Shown here piece after piece: positions 1 through 11,258 of a stretch of 64,000 nucleotides of DNA. How positions within the stretch are numbered: position 1 is the first letter of the stretch; each line of letters starts with the position of its first letter. The notes under the pieces are model-generated. The model did no database searches and had not been told where the DNA came from. It saw only the letters and a program-made list of their open reading frames with translations. The DNA is from Sporopachydermia quercuum (lineage: Eukaryota; Ascomycota; Sporopachydermiomycetes; Sporopachydermiales; Sporopachydermiaceae). A program made the translations under genes and the position numbers. The DNA lies in NCBI GenBank assembly GCA_001599295.1, contig BCGN01000001.1:434001-498000 (forward strand), written 5' to 3'.

Positions 1-1345
1 AGTCATCATCCACCTCCAAGAATCCCTCCAAGAATCCCTCCAAGGACCTCTGCGGTTTCTTATCCCCCACGCGATGTGTTGTTCAAATCGGCATTTGCTC
101 GGAAACTAGAGTCTCTTTCTAGATTGCCGTTCCAGTATGAAGACGGAGAGTTACTTGATTCGGCATTGGAAGTAATTGATTTGGCAAAAATATATGAGAG
201 TGCAGAGATAAGGTTTGGAAAAGAGGAAGAGAAAAGGCGGGACAATATCGGAAAGGAAATAGAAACGTGGGGTTACCAAGATTGTGTAATGCAAGAGTTA
301 TTGAAATGGTTTAAAAATGACTTTTTTGTATGGGTTGATAGCTTGAAATGCGAAAATTGTGAGGTATGTTTGTGCTTTGTATTGTAAAGTGGGAGATTTA
401 CAGTGGAGCAGATCTAACTATGTATTTGTGGCTGGAAAATCGGAAGGTTTAATGTGTGTTATCAGGTAATATGGAGTTTGAGTTTGTCTTATCCGTCGGT
501 GCCTCTTCAATCTTTTAATATAAATGAACTTACCCCCCTGAGAAAGATATACCGAAGTAGGTGATTTACTTTCATGAAAGTGATGAGCCAAATTTGAGTC
601 ACATTTGCCCCACTTTTTACTTGTTCCTCCTTTCTTTTTTCCTACCAACTCTGACTTCCACTAACATTTATCTTAGATCCCCACTAAAATCCTATCAGCT
701 ACTCCTCCAACCCAACAGGAATCTCAATATGGGACCACAAACACAGAGCTACACAAATGTCCCTCTTGTTCCCGCATTTACAGATTCCCAAGGTACAACT
801 CACCTCGTATCCTGCTCCAAACAAGGAAGGGAAGATGCGGGGAGTGGGCCAATTGCTTTGCCCTCCTAGCTAGAGCATTAGGCGCTCGTATCCGCTATGT
901 TTGGAATGCGGAAGATCACGTGTGGACAGAAATATTCTCCTATTATAAAAATAAATGGGTACACGTTGATAGCTGTGAGGAAGCGTGGGATCATCCGAGA
1001 TTATATACCAATGGGTGGGGTAAAAAGATGTCATATGTCGTTGGTTTTGGGGTAGATGGATGTGTAGATGTTACAAGACGGTATGTTGATATGCGTGGTA
1101 GCAACTTATTACCGAGAAAGCAAATTGATGAGATACAATTGAAATTGGTGTTAGGTTTTTTAACGGAAGAGATGCGGAACAGATTTACATTGGCGGAAAA
1201 GGAAAAACTAAGGTTAGAAGATGAAGCGGAAGAAGCAGAGTTAAGACGGTTACAAGGAGACATTGTGGAGCGAGAAGAACGGATGCTGCCAAGGCAAACT
1301 GGAAGTTTGGATTGGAAGAAAAGCCGAGGGGAAGATGGAAGCTGA
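1..1345 (+). CDS. PNG1: Peptide:N-glycanase (PNGase), 5'-truncated by the window edge
   Basis: Removes N-glycans from misfolded glycoproteins exported from the ER, acting in the cytosol next to the proteasome. Two exons are inferred: 1-363 and 677-1345. The intron at 364-676 has a GTATGT donor, a CACTAAC branch site and a TTATCTTAG acceptor, and is phase 0. The joined frame gives 343 residues with the family's zinc-binding pairs (CENC at the end of exon 1, CPSC early in exon 2). The transglutaminase-type triad is also visible: Cys in GRCGEWANC, His in NAEDHVW and Asp in WVHVDSCEEAWD. The exon 1 frame is open to base 1 and begins with a proline-rich stretch containing a repeated RIPP, so the true start probably lies upstream. 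The C-terminus is charged and Glu/Arg-rich, as in fungal PNG1. The family assignment is firm; the exact exon join is inferred from the signals and frame. Confidence 0.93.
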
Positions 1346-4300
1346 GTGACTTGGATATATGCTGTTGACGTGTGGAGTATGTTGCTCTTAGAAAGTTGTA
1401 TGTGAAATTTTACGCCATTTTAACCCTTATCTGGCTACCTGTTCGAATATCGCCAAGGACTCGCAATTCATAGCTGGTTGTTTCCGTACTGGTCCAGTGA
1501 TCCGCATTCGAGAAATTGCAACCGCTATTACTTCCCTTCAGACTATTATCATAGGGGTGTACTAGCAAAGTGGTGTAGCTATAATTGAATGGAGGTCGTA
1601 GAGCCATTATTTTAGTCTATTGAGAATATCGGAAAATATTATATGATGAGCTTATAAAGTCACATTTAAATAATGTTTGGATAGATAAATAGAGCTAAAC
1701 TTTATTTTGACCGCCGTTTGAAAGTTTAATTGTTTTTATTGATTATTCTGATTATTTGATTGATCCTCTAAATATAAAACGAAATCACTTAAAGGTAATA
1801 GTCTCTATGAATTCAAAAGATTATCTGTATTCCAGAAGTATTTTCATCAAAATCATATAAATTCCTATCCTGTTTCTCATAATACCTAGGATGGAAATAG
1901 AATTTTATTATCAAACTTAAGAATTAGCTAAGATTTTGAATTTACATAAAGTTCCTTGAAATCTGGGGTACAACTTTTTTTATTTTTTATTTTAGAAGGG
2001 CTTTACAGTCATTAGATCTTTCTTAACCTCATCAGCATAACATTTAATGAATCCACAACCAGCACCTATTTTATAGAACTTCTATTAAATTTACTTGAAT
2101 GTAGTTGACCCTATTTATAGTCTCATTTAACATACTGGAGTACAAAAAGTACCACTTTATAAACGTTCAAATCTTTCAAAACCATAAGGTTTATACAAAC
2201 CTTATTTCGGTTTAAACCTGTATTCCAAAGGGTTGAAGAAGACCGAGAATATGGAGAGAAAAGCTTGAAAAACTTCCGTAGGACCTAATCAAATTGAATT
2301 AACTGTTATTCAGAAAACAAGCTGTAATTCATTCTCTTTTTTTTTTCAGCAGGTTGGTTCAATTGTGNAGCAAGGGTAAGTTTTGATGCTTTGTTTTTTG
2401 TTTTTCTTATCCGATACTTTGTTATGCATAATGCGATTATCCGATAGCAAGTACTGCAGTTCGGATAAACTGCATATGAGAAAATCATATTGATACATCA
2501 CTGGTGGGTGGTATTGGAAAAATATATGATAAATAAAATGAAGCATTTTTCACTTGAACAATTTAGTGGAATTTGATCTTCGTTTCTCACTTAGTAGTAG
2601 TTATAAGCTATTTTCCTACAATGTTAAACCTTTTTAAACTACTCTCATAATATGAAGTCTCTCATAGGAGCATATCTGGATTATTATATTTTTATGTTTC
2701 GGACCTATGCTTTTCGTATATCATATCATCAACTCAATTTCAAGCTATTCATTAGTAAATCTCGTAAATCCTGTTTCTGATCATCCAATATTATCTAGCA
2801 TTACTCCACTAATTAATACAGCCATTACACAATTACAGAACAGTGAATAACTTAAATATGTTACATCTTTTTGACATTTTCTGCCTTGAGTATGCATGGA
2901 ATAAGCTCTCAACCTTAATTATAGCCGTCTAAACCCTAATATAAAGTCTACTTAGGGTGATTATTCACAATTTAGTTCATGTTTTATTCCGGATTACAAA
3001 CTCAATTGGCCAGAAAGCCCCATATTGAGATGGCATGCCATTATATGACTGGCGATGAATTAATTAGATAGCAAGAATGAAAAAAAAAAAGGTGGGTAGT
3101 GATTTGCTTGGTTGCTTCTTAGTATTCATCCTCTATTGTTCATTGATTTCAAAAGTGTGGGGTCAAAAGCTGTATGTAGCAGGGTTGATTAAGTGACATC
3201 TCATGTGTCTTGTATTCCTGTGATTCACAGTTCTGGCAATGTATGATTTTAAGTAGATATGGTACACAGCTAACCGGTTAGTGCTAGCTAGTAATGAAGT
3301 ATCATAGGAGGGAACTGAATACTGTCCTTCGGGATTTCAACCAACATTCAGAACTCTGGTGTGATTTCGAGGAGATATTGTTTCACAATCAAGGTAAATT
3401 TTTTACATCGGAACTAGAAAAGTACTAATAGTTTGATTTGGGACAATCTGACATTACTTATATCTACACAAATGCTTTTCTTAACGATTCATGACGAAAT
3501 ATCATGACTGGGATTTTTTGGATTGATAGAATAGCTTGAAAAAGCTCTACCTTATCACAGCATAATAAATAGCTGAAGAATGAATGTCAAAGGACCATCA
3601 GGGTTATCAGCGTTGAATGGAAGAGAAGTGAGAGGCAGAAAGTGATTCAATATCAGAATCCGATTCGTTACAGATCACATGATCTATAATCATCTTTCTA
3701 CTATGAGACGTCTAGTGTGGATGTTGATGTATTCAAATAAAAGAACAGACAAATAAAAAAGGAATTCATACAGCAAGAGATATATGGTTTCTCTTATCAA
3801 CGATTATAATAAATCATGAAATAAGTGAAGTAACGTAACGGTTCAAGAAGTACCGCCCTTNTATTAATGTTGCATAGTAGCCTACGAACTCAGTAAAACA
3901 TTAAGATTTTAGAGCANTTATTATGGCACCACTATCTAGCAGAATAAATTTGCGAAGAGCCAATCGATATGTGATAAAAACAGACCACATCCGAAATGAT
4001 TCATGTCTTGAAATCTATCCTTTGTCTATTCAGTCACTGAATCCAAATCGTTTCAGTTAATGCATTCCTGTCCAAAACATGCATACATTGCATTGCTTAT
4101 GTGGCTTCTTATTGTCTTATATTTCATACGAGCGAAAGATGATCAGATTTGATGTATCGAATGTCCATAACGGAAGNCAGATGAATCAAAAGACTTGAAC
4201 GATTGGCAGGTATTATATTATTGATAATATAATGAGCCAAAGAAAAAAGGAAAGGCCATCAAGTTTGTAGCAGTTTCTCTTTTTATCTAATACGGTTGAT

Positions 4301-5484
4301 TTTTGTTAGATTTNAAACTACATTTTATCAGATTGAAAATTCTGTTGAAGCTCACTTTGAAGGCTGTCCCAATCTGTCCGAAAAATAAGTGAAATGACAT
4401 GACAAGGCAGCTCTAAAGTGATGGCTCAACAAACACGAATATAGAAAACAGGGATTTACATCCTGAAACCAAAAATACAGTCTGTCGACTGTAGTATATA
4501 ATACGGCTGCAATTGAGTTTTCTTTCTAAATGTAATGAAATTATCAAACTCTGGGCAAAAGAAAACTTTTTGTAATGCTATAAACAAGTGAATAAAATGT
4601 CACACTATATATCAGAATGTCTTGAGTGACAGGACAATAATAATCACAGTAGCGAGTAGGTATCAACATCAGTTTTAGTCTTCCAGATAGCGTGCGATGA
4701 CAGTCATCTAGAGTGTAAGGGAGATTCATAGGAATGCACTAATCACACCAAATGACCCTAGTAAACTCACACTGTTGAACTCCAAATCTCCAATAAACAA
4801 TCACAACTTTGATTATTCCCATTAACCTACCTTTAATTGTAATGATAAAAATCCTTTTCTGGTTTCTCCGTCATTCCACCCATACCCAAAAACCCATCAA
4901 CTTTTTCTCCCATGAAATTAACCATATTACACTTACTCTTTTTCGTCCTCATTTTAGGAAAGCCAGCTATTAAACCTTATAATGCTTTTAGTTTGAACCT
5001 AATCAACACACCTGCCATTTACGTGATTAATCTCTGAACCTTATTTCCTCATCATTCCTAACCCTGAATTTTATTCATCTATTACTTTCAAACAGTTTTT
5101 GGTGATATTTGTTACGATAATTATGGTAGAATTTTTGATGAAGCGTTTCCAGTCAGTTGTCTCCCTGCTAGTTATCTTATTCTCATAAATAAATTAGTTA
5201 TTCCGATCGTAAAATGTATAAAATCCTTACGAATCCCGTATCTTTTTGCTTTCCTTACTTCTCTTATAAGAGCTTATGATTATAATCCAGTCTTGTCTTC
5301 TAACTTATAACTTCAAATCTATAAATTATTTTACTTTGAAATAGTACTATCACTGAAAACACTCATACCAAAATTATCTATTCAGTGCTGTCGAATGGAA
5401 ACTATCGGAGCTTTTTTGGCCGTTTTATTCTTTCTTCAGATCAACCTACTACAACTAATTCTACAGTAGATATATGCTATTACT
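1346..5484. other. Long intergenic stretch, no gene seen
   Basis: About 4.1 kb of AT-rich DNA with only short, unconvincing reading frames on both strands. Single N bases lie near 2368, 3861, 3917, 4177 and 4314. A small perfect hairpin lies at 4212-4233. I see no tRNA, transposon or conserved exon. The right end must hold the promoter of the ATO gene starting at 5485. Confidence 0.6.
4212..4233. repeat. AT-rich inverted repeat (hairpin)
   Basis: Arms ATTATATTA and TAATATAAT (9 bp, perfect) around a TTGA loop. It lies far from any gene end and its role is unknown. AT-rich DNA makes such hairpins by chance. Confidence 0.5.
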
Positions 5485-6288
5485 ATGTCAGACGACCTAG
5501 AAAAACAAGGACAAGGAGCTTCGGGTTCAGAGCTTGAAGATGCTTTTGATAATTCACCTGACCTTAATCATATAACTCGTGTTACAACCTCAGGTGACAA
5601 CAACGAATATGTGACATTAGGAGCTCATACTTACCATAGGGATGAGCTATTAAGAGCCTTTGGTGGTACTTTGAATCCTGGCGGCAATCCAGTTCCAAGT
5701 AGAAAGTTTGGTAATCCTGTTCCACTAGGTCTATCCGCATTCTCTCTCACGGCCTTGTTAATTGGACTATGTTTAGTTAGAGCCCGTGGTGTAACGAACA
5801 CAAATATCGTAAACGGAATGGCATTTTTCACTGGAGGATTGGGACTTACCATTGCTTCTATTTGGTGCATAGCTGTTGAAAACACATTTGCTGCCACGGT
5901 TTTTGGTGCATATGGTGGATTCTGGCTATCTTTCGGTGCAATCGTAACAAATAGCTTTGGAATTGCCAGCTCATACACTGATGCAAATGAGTTCAGTCAG
6001 GCAATGGGCTTGTATTGTTTATGTTGGACATTATTCTCGATTTTCTGTACTTCATTAACTTTGAAATCTACATGGGCATTCTTTATTCTCTTCGTTCTTA
6101 TTGATATTTTATTTTTATTACTCTCGATTGGTTATTTTACTGGAAGCACACCTGTTATGAAATCAAGTGGCTACTTTGCAATTTTTTTAGCTCTTACTGG
6201 ATTTTATAACGCGTATGCTGGGTTGTACACCCCTGAAAGTTCTTATATTCCATATAAGAGTCACTATATGCCTGGTGCAGTTCTATAA
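5485..6288 (+). CDS. ATO/GPR1/FUN34/YaaH family acetate (ammonium) transporter
   Basis: A 267-residue plasma-membrane protein of the AceTr family, which moves acetate and related monocarboxylates and is linked to ammonia export. Residues 1-70 form a hydrophilic cytosolic tail with the conserved stretch HRDELLRAFGGTLNPGG. The family signature NPVPLGL follows at about residues 73-79, matching the NPAPLGL constriction motif. About six hydrophobic helices then run to near residue 250. The segment after helix 3 reads AVENTFAATVFGAYGGFWLS and aligns with the usual GNTFGAT...YGGFW block. There is no intron. It is convergent with a second, more diverged family member at 6977-7849. Which S. cerevisiae ATO or Yarrowia GPR1 gene it corresponds to cannot be told from the sequence alone. 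Confidence 0.93.
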   Translation: MSDDLEKQGQGASGSELEDAFDNSPDLNHITRVTTSGDNNEYVTLGAHTYHRDELLRAFGGTLNPGGNPVPSRKFGNPVPLGLSAFSLTALLIGLCLVRARGVTNTNIVNGMAFFTGGLGLTIASIWCIAVENTFAATVFGAYGGFWLSFGAIVTNSFGIASSYTDANEFSQAMGLYCLCWTLFSIFCTSLTLKSTWAFFILFVLIDILFLLLSIGYFTGSTPVMKSSGYFAIFLALTGFYNAYAGLYTPESSYIPYKSHYMPGAVL

Positions 6289-6976
6289 GCTTGATTTTAT
6301 ATCTGCAAGGTTTTATGTTATTATTTTTGTTTTATTTTTTATGTACTATCATCATTGTAGGTTCAAATAGCTGTAAGAATAGCATTCAGTTGTTTTCTCA
6401 CGTGAATATAAATCCCTGTACTATTTTCAGAAGAATATCAATAATAGAACAAGTGCAGTATCAGATCTATATTATAAAGTTGACAGATTGTTCGAATGTA
6501 ACTCATATTCCGTCTTTATTCAGCAACAGAATTTGCAAGGTGAAGAATGGTTCACTCTTGGTTCTATATCCCTTTTGTCTTTTTGCTTCTTTGTCTTGAG
6601 CGTTCAGGAGATTCTAAATTTGTTCTATTCCATCTGGCTGAGTACACCCACCTTCAAGTCCCAAGTATGTGCTTACGGGGTTAACACAATATATATATAT
6701 CAATATCCTGTTACTTGTCAATTTTCTATTTTCCTATCCATGCTCTTATCTATACCCCCTATCTATACCCAATCTCTGTAATAAATCGTCATTTCATGTC
6801 ATGTAAGAGATTGTGAAATATCTTACTCTTGCTCGCTTTCACATCCTCTTAATCAATCAATCTCTCTTCCTCAACCAAATATATTTCATTAATTCAACCC
6901 AACCAGCATATTCCCGTTCATCTTCTTCTTCTTCTTCTGAAATCATTCCTTGCCAGTTCAGGTAACACCTTCTATA
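6289..6976. other. Intergenic between convergent ATO genes
   Basis: 688 bases holding the 3' ends of both convergent ATO genes. Reading frames at 6291-6599 and 6488-6781 are open but Phe/Ile/Ser-rich, resemble no family, and follow directly on the ATO stop. They are probably chance frames in AT-rich 3' DNA. Confidence 0.55.
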
Positions 6977-7849
6977 TCAAATTTTCAACTTTGGCTTGTT
7001 GGAAAAAGGCAAAGGAATGATATTGATATTGAACCAAGTATTATTTTCATCAGATAAATTAGTGAATGCAAATAAAAATCCAGATACAGAGCCAATGACA
7101 CCAATAACTCCAGCCGCTTTCTGACAACCAACACTTTGAACCAGGGTACTAATTGTCATCAACAAAAATTGAAGCGTCAGTAAAAAGTAAAATGAAAATT
7201 CCTGAACTGAACTTTTGAGTCTTGTAAGCAATGAAACCACGGCAACAAAAAGCCATGACAAATAGAAAAATCCCAAAGCATTGAATTCTTCAACTTCAGT
7301 ATCGTAAGCTTCCAAAATACTAAATCCAGGTGTATATGTTGTAGCTAACCCAACCCAGAAAGCAGCAAACGATCCTAAAGAGAAAGCTTCTACTGTACGT
7401 TCAGTTGCCATTGCCCACATTGATGCACACACTTGAACCAACCCACCATAGAAAAATCCTAAGCCGATAATGATATTAGGGAACTTGACACCACGAGCTT
7501 CAGTTAATGTTAATGAATAAACAAATAATGTTAGCGAGAAAGCTGAATAGCCCAGTGGTAAAGGGTTTCCAAATTTTCTAACGGTTTTTGTAGGGAAAAC
7601 TGTGTTATTTTCACCAATAACGAATCCTAAAACATTAAGCATGTCGTTCTTATAAACTGAATGCCTGCCAAAATGCAATTTATCGCCATGGCTGTACACT
7701 TTTTCAATTCTGGAAGAGCTTGTAGTTGCATCGTCCGCGTTAGTAGCATTTGCCTCAATAGTGCTGGTGACATTCAAGGGTTCGGGGTTTAAATCATTAG
7801 CTTGTATATTACTATTGACTGAGGTGTCGCTTAAGATAGATTGAGGCAT
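6977..7849 (-). CDS. Diverged ATO/GPR1/YaaH family transporter paralogue
   Basis: A 290-residue member of the same family as the gene at 5485-6288, on the opposite strand. A longer Asn/Thr/Ser-rich N-terminal tail of about 85 residues precedes the signature NPLPLGYSAFSLT, where Tyr replaces the usual Leu at the end of the NPxPLGL motif. Hydrophobic helices follow, including IIIGLGFFYGGLVQVCASMW, which matches the family's FYGGL block. The usual GNTFGAT...YGGFW region has drifted to TERTVEAFSLGSFAAFW, and the C-terminal half is poorly conserved. The reading frame is intact, so the gene is probably live. Changed transport specificity or a sensor-like role is possible but only inferred. The start is the first ATG of the frame. 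Confidence 0.88.
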   Translation of the reverse strand: MPQSILSDTSVNSNIQANDLNPEPLNVTSTIEANATNADDATTSSSRIEKVYSHGDKLHFGRHSVYKNDMLNVLGFVIGENNTVFPTKTVRKFGNPLPLGYSAFSLTLFVYSLTLTEARGVKFPNIIIGLGFFYGGLVQVCASMWAMATERTVEAFSLGSFAAFWVGLATTYTPGFSILEAYDTEVEEFNALGFFYLSWLFVAVVSLLTRLKSSVQEFSFYFLLTLQFLLMTISTLVQSVGCQKAAGVIGVIGSVSGFLFAFTNLSDENNTWFNINIIPLPFSNKPKLKI

Positions 7850-9896
7850 TTTTGAATTGGCGGTGTTTGCGATGTCGATTGAATGTATTATTTCTTCTGC
7901 TGAAGTGCGAGAACTCTTTTATTGGCTGTATTGGAGTCTGTTGGTTTTGATCCTTTTTGTTCCTACAAAAAACTTGCTTTTACTTAGCTGAGTCGATTCT
8001 ACCAGCAATCCTCAAAAAATGTAGAACAATCTTGTGATATTAAGGTACCTTATGAAAACCTGTGTTTAGATAAATCCGATGTTTGAATATGTTCGAACCT
8101 GCTTTGAAAGAGGTCTCTCACTTACTGTTCCAGGCAAACGTATAATTAGCCTGTGGCTAAACCCGATTGAAATTTAACTAAAACCGTAAACAAACAAAAC
8201 TCAGGGGTTCAGTTTTAAACCNCCAAAATATTTGAAAGGCAATTCCTGTCGTGCTTATAGTAAAAGGCGTTGAAAGCATTAGAGAAAAATGTGAAAACTG
8301 AGAGGTTTTAATACTTGGATCGTTATCTCTATATTAATAGTAACTCATTTTTAATCAAATCACTTTCCAAATAAGTGAGAGGAAGTACAGCCGTGGGATG
8401 ATCATACTGAATGAAAAAATCTGTGAGGCTTTAGTTGAAGTTGAACCTGATTTGGGCAAACTAGAGGTTCCACATAAGATTAGAGTTTATGTATCTCAAT
8501 AGAATGAGATGTNAGAAGTGGGGCAGCATTAACTTTATATCTCGAAATCTTGAATCTTCGATGAGTTCCAATCAAAGAAGAGATCCTGTCGTTAAAATTT
8601 CATACTAGCACTAAATGATGGATGTTAACCTTTTCTTATGAATAACTGTTCTCCTTCTCAACTCTTTATTCCAAATCAACTTGATAAGTAAATTCAATTC
8701 TTCCTCGATCTTTACAGAGAAGAAGACAAAAAGATTTGAGAATGTGAACTTAGTATCGCTTGACTGTAAACCTTATTCTGGATCTTTGAGGGGTATCTTC
8801 CTTTTATGGAATATTCCAGGAACTGCCTTACCATAAGCAACCACTGTTATTGTTATTACTAATAGTTCCATCAATGATTGAACCGTCTTTTGATCCGAGT
8901 TTGACCCCAACCCATACATATTACAGAAGCTCGGTACTCTTCGGTGTAACTCCCTCTCTTTAATTAGTATGTTCGCTTGGTAGCATGCCCAAGTACGAAC
9001 CACTATTTCGGATTTGGTCACTACTTAATGAAGACATTTGCAACAACTCATGGATACTTTATCAAGATTGTTTTGGTTTTGTGGGTAAATAATTCTACTG
9101 ATTTCTTTATTGTGTTCTCCCAATGAATTTGAGTCGGTATGGAGGAGAAGGTACAATAAAAATAATGTAAAATACTGAAGCCTTGCGGGTCAGAAACTTA
9201 CCTCCGAAATTAGGTCCGAGTCGGCAGCTGGTCAAGTTGAACGGATACTAAAAGTGGGTATCTGTATATAGGACTATGAATACGAATTTGAATACAATCA
9301 CTTTTTCCGTGTTTGTGTGTATGTATAATTTTACGACGGCCTTTTTGCGATTTCTTATCCATGAAGAAAAGTATGTTTGAATGTATTGACACAGTGATGA
9401 AGTCCTTCCACAAAGATTTGAGCTGTATGAAACTATTATTGCCAATATCTCTTCTTTGAGAACCTACTTTGTGGAAATATGGCTATATCGTTGTATTCAT
9501 AAATCTTATCACTTGACTTGGAAATTTTCAATACTTGTATTTACGAGTCTCGGTTTTAACAACATATGCCAGTTGATTTGATCGAAGAATCTCGTCATTC
9601 TATCTGACTTAGGGAGTCATTATTGATTACATCATCGAATAAGATATGCGAATATAGATTACATAATCTGGAATTTTACTTATATTTTCACTACACATGA
9701 AAACTTTTTATAATATGGGAAGGACTTCAAAGTAGATAGCAAGAACTATCAAAATCGTAATTTTGTTCAGTGAACTAAAACAACAACGGTCGTTCAGATT
9801 CTGGGAAGAAACTGTTGGAATTCTTGTGATTGCATGAGGCTATACGAAAGTTTCCTAATTTACGAGTCTAAGTACTTAACATAAACTTGTGATACA
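7850..9896. other. Intergenic, no supported gene
   Basis: Two kilobases with short frames only (for example 8773-9021 and 9210-9445 on the minus strand), none resembling a known family. Ns lie at about 8222 and 8513. This should contain the promoters of the ATO paralogue (minus) and of the gene at 9897 (plus). Confidence 0.5.
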
Positions 9897-10523
9897 ATGG
9901 CCAAATTAGCATACTCATCTAGAAAAACTCAGCTACGGGCGGAGCGCGAAACCAACGACCTATTGGAGAAGGTATTCGGTACGTCATTTGGTGATACAAA
10001 CATCAAATCAAATACAACATCTGCTATTATATCTTCTTTACCGAAAAAAAGTGAATTAAAGAGAATACAAAAGAGAAAAAAAGGAAAGCGCAAAGCCTTA
10101 CAAAAGAGATTGAATGAACAGGAAGAAGATATTCAATTAGCAGCGTCGATTAGCCTTACTAAAGAAGGACTTAGAAAGAATGGAAAAACAAGGAGAATGA
10201 ATGATGAAGGCCATAATGTGTTGAAAGGTAACAACAGCAAGATGAACCAAGTGATGAACATACTTCAGACCAAGATCAGGTCTAACAGAAGAGCAGTCGT
10301 TGAAATGAGTAAAAAATCGAGTGAACTAGACGAAAAGAAAGAAAAGGTGTTTTTGAACAGAGAAACGAGTAAGGAGAGAATTAAAAGCTCAGAAAAGAGA
10401 AGGTTCAGAGATTTTGGTTCTGTTAGAAGAACACCTGTTCGTAATTACACTGGCTTGACACCAGGGCTTGCACCAGTCGGACTTGGTGACGATGAGTCAG
10501 ACAGCGAGGAAGAAGAGGAATAA
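9897..10523 (+). CDS. Small basic protein with acidic C-terminus, probably nuclear or nucleolar
   Basis: A 208-residue uninterrupted frame starting at ATG. The N-terminus MAKLAYSSRKTQLRAE is basic. Residues 50-80 form a dense Lys/Arg block (ELKRIQKRKKGKRKALQKRL) that could be a nuclear or nucleolar localisation signal. The middle is charged and likely helical. The C-terminus reads TPGLAPVGLGDDESDSEEEEE. This layout is typical of small ribosome-biogenesis factors, but I cannot match it to a named family. Alb1, Slx9 and Efg1 were considered and do not fit. It has no intron and the composition looks coding. Confidence 0.7.
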   Translation: MAKLAYSSRKTQLRAERETNDLLEKVFGTSFGDTNIKSNTTSAIISSLPKKSELKRIQKRKKGKRKALQKRLNEQEEDIQLAASISLTKEGLRKNGKTRRMNDEGHNVLKGNNSKMNQVMNILQTKIRSNRRAVVEMSKKSSELDEKKEKVFLNRETSKERIKSSEKRRFRDFGSVRRTPVRNYTGLTPGLAPVGLGDDESDSEEEEE

Positions 10524-11258
10524 CTAGAGTAATAAAAAAATAACAAGTAGACTGGTATAGACAATGCTTACTGTACAATGAAAACCAAAGCACGTGTAAT
10601 TTTGATCGACAGCTTATCTGAGTCGCTCGCATCAGCACTTTTACAACTCTAGCGATGTATCCTGGAAATTTTCAGAATAATAAAGTTTCAAGTGAAACCC
10701 TCGAAGATTGCATGCATTTCATGAAGTTAGTTCTCGTGTTTCCAGACTTTGACTGAATCATGAATATTAATGGTGTTCTAGACTGAATTGATTTGGTTGA
10801 ACTAGAGTCCCATACCATGCATATCTTGACGCCCCAGCTGGCCAACCTACAGAGATATATACAACTTGACGACAATTGAAGATTTACGTGCACTTGTTAT
10901 TAAGGGTTACCTAACTTGTTTAAAGCAATAATAAGAACTCCAACAAATATACCATGAGAAGTAATCAAAAGCTGAATACTGTGACCCACAACTGAACTGG
11001 AGTGACTGGAATGCTTGAAATGCCTCACTGAGCATTTATTTGCATTTCTTTATTCGAACGTCGAGTTGCTATCACTTTCGGTGACTTACAAATTGAGTCG
11101 AATAGTGTAACATAAGAGGTACAGAAGGGATACATTGCATAGAACGATAATGTGGTTGTAGTTACGTAATAAAATAAATACATAATTCAAACATATTATA
11201 TATACCAAGTATGTAGAATTTACAACACAGAACACAATTTCGTACATTTATCACATAG
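10524..11258. other. Intergenic between convergent genes
   Basis: 735 bases with no conserved reading frame or RNA gene recognised. It contains the 3' ends of the gene at 9897 (plus) and of MMS19 (minus). Confidence 0.5.

Noticed and set aside
58-2500. Retroelement or transposon remains in the long gaps
   Set aside because: No long terminal repeats, target duplications, or transposase or polymerase motifs were seen in any gap; the gaps hold only simple sequence and small hairpins.
5631-5978. 115-codon frame on the minus strand inside the ATO gene
   Set aside because: It lies wholly antisense to a well-conserved family member, a shadow frame.
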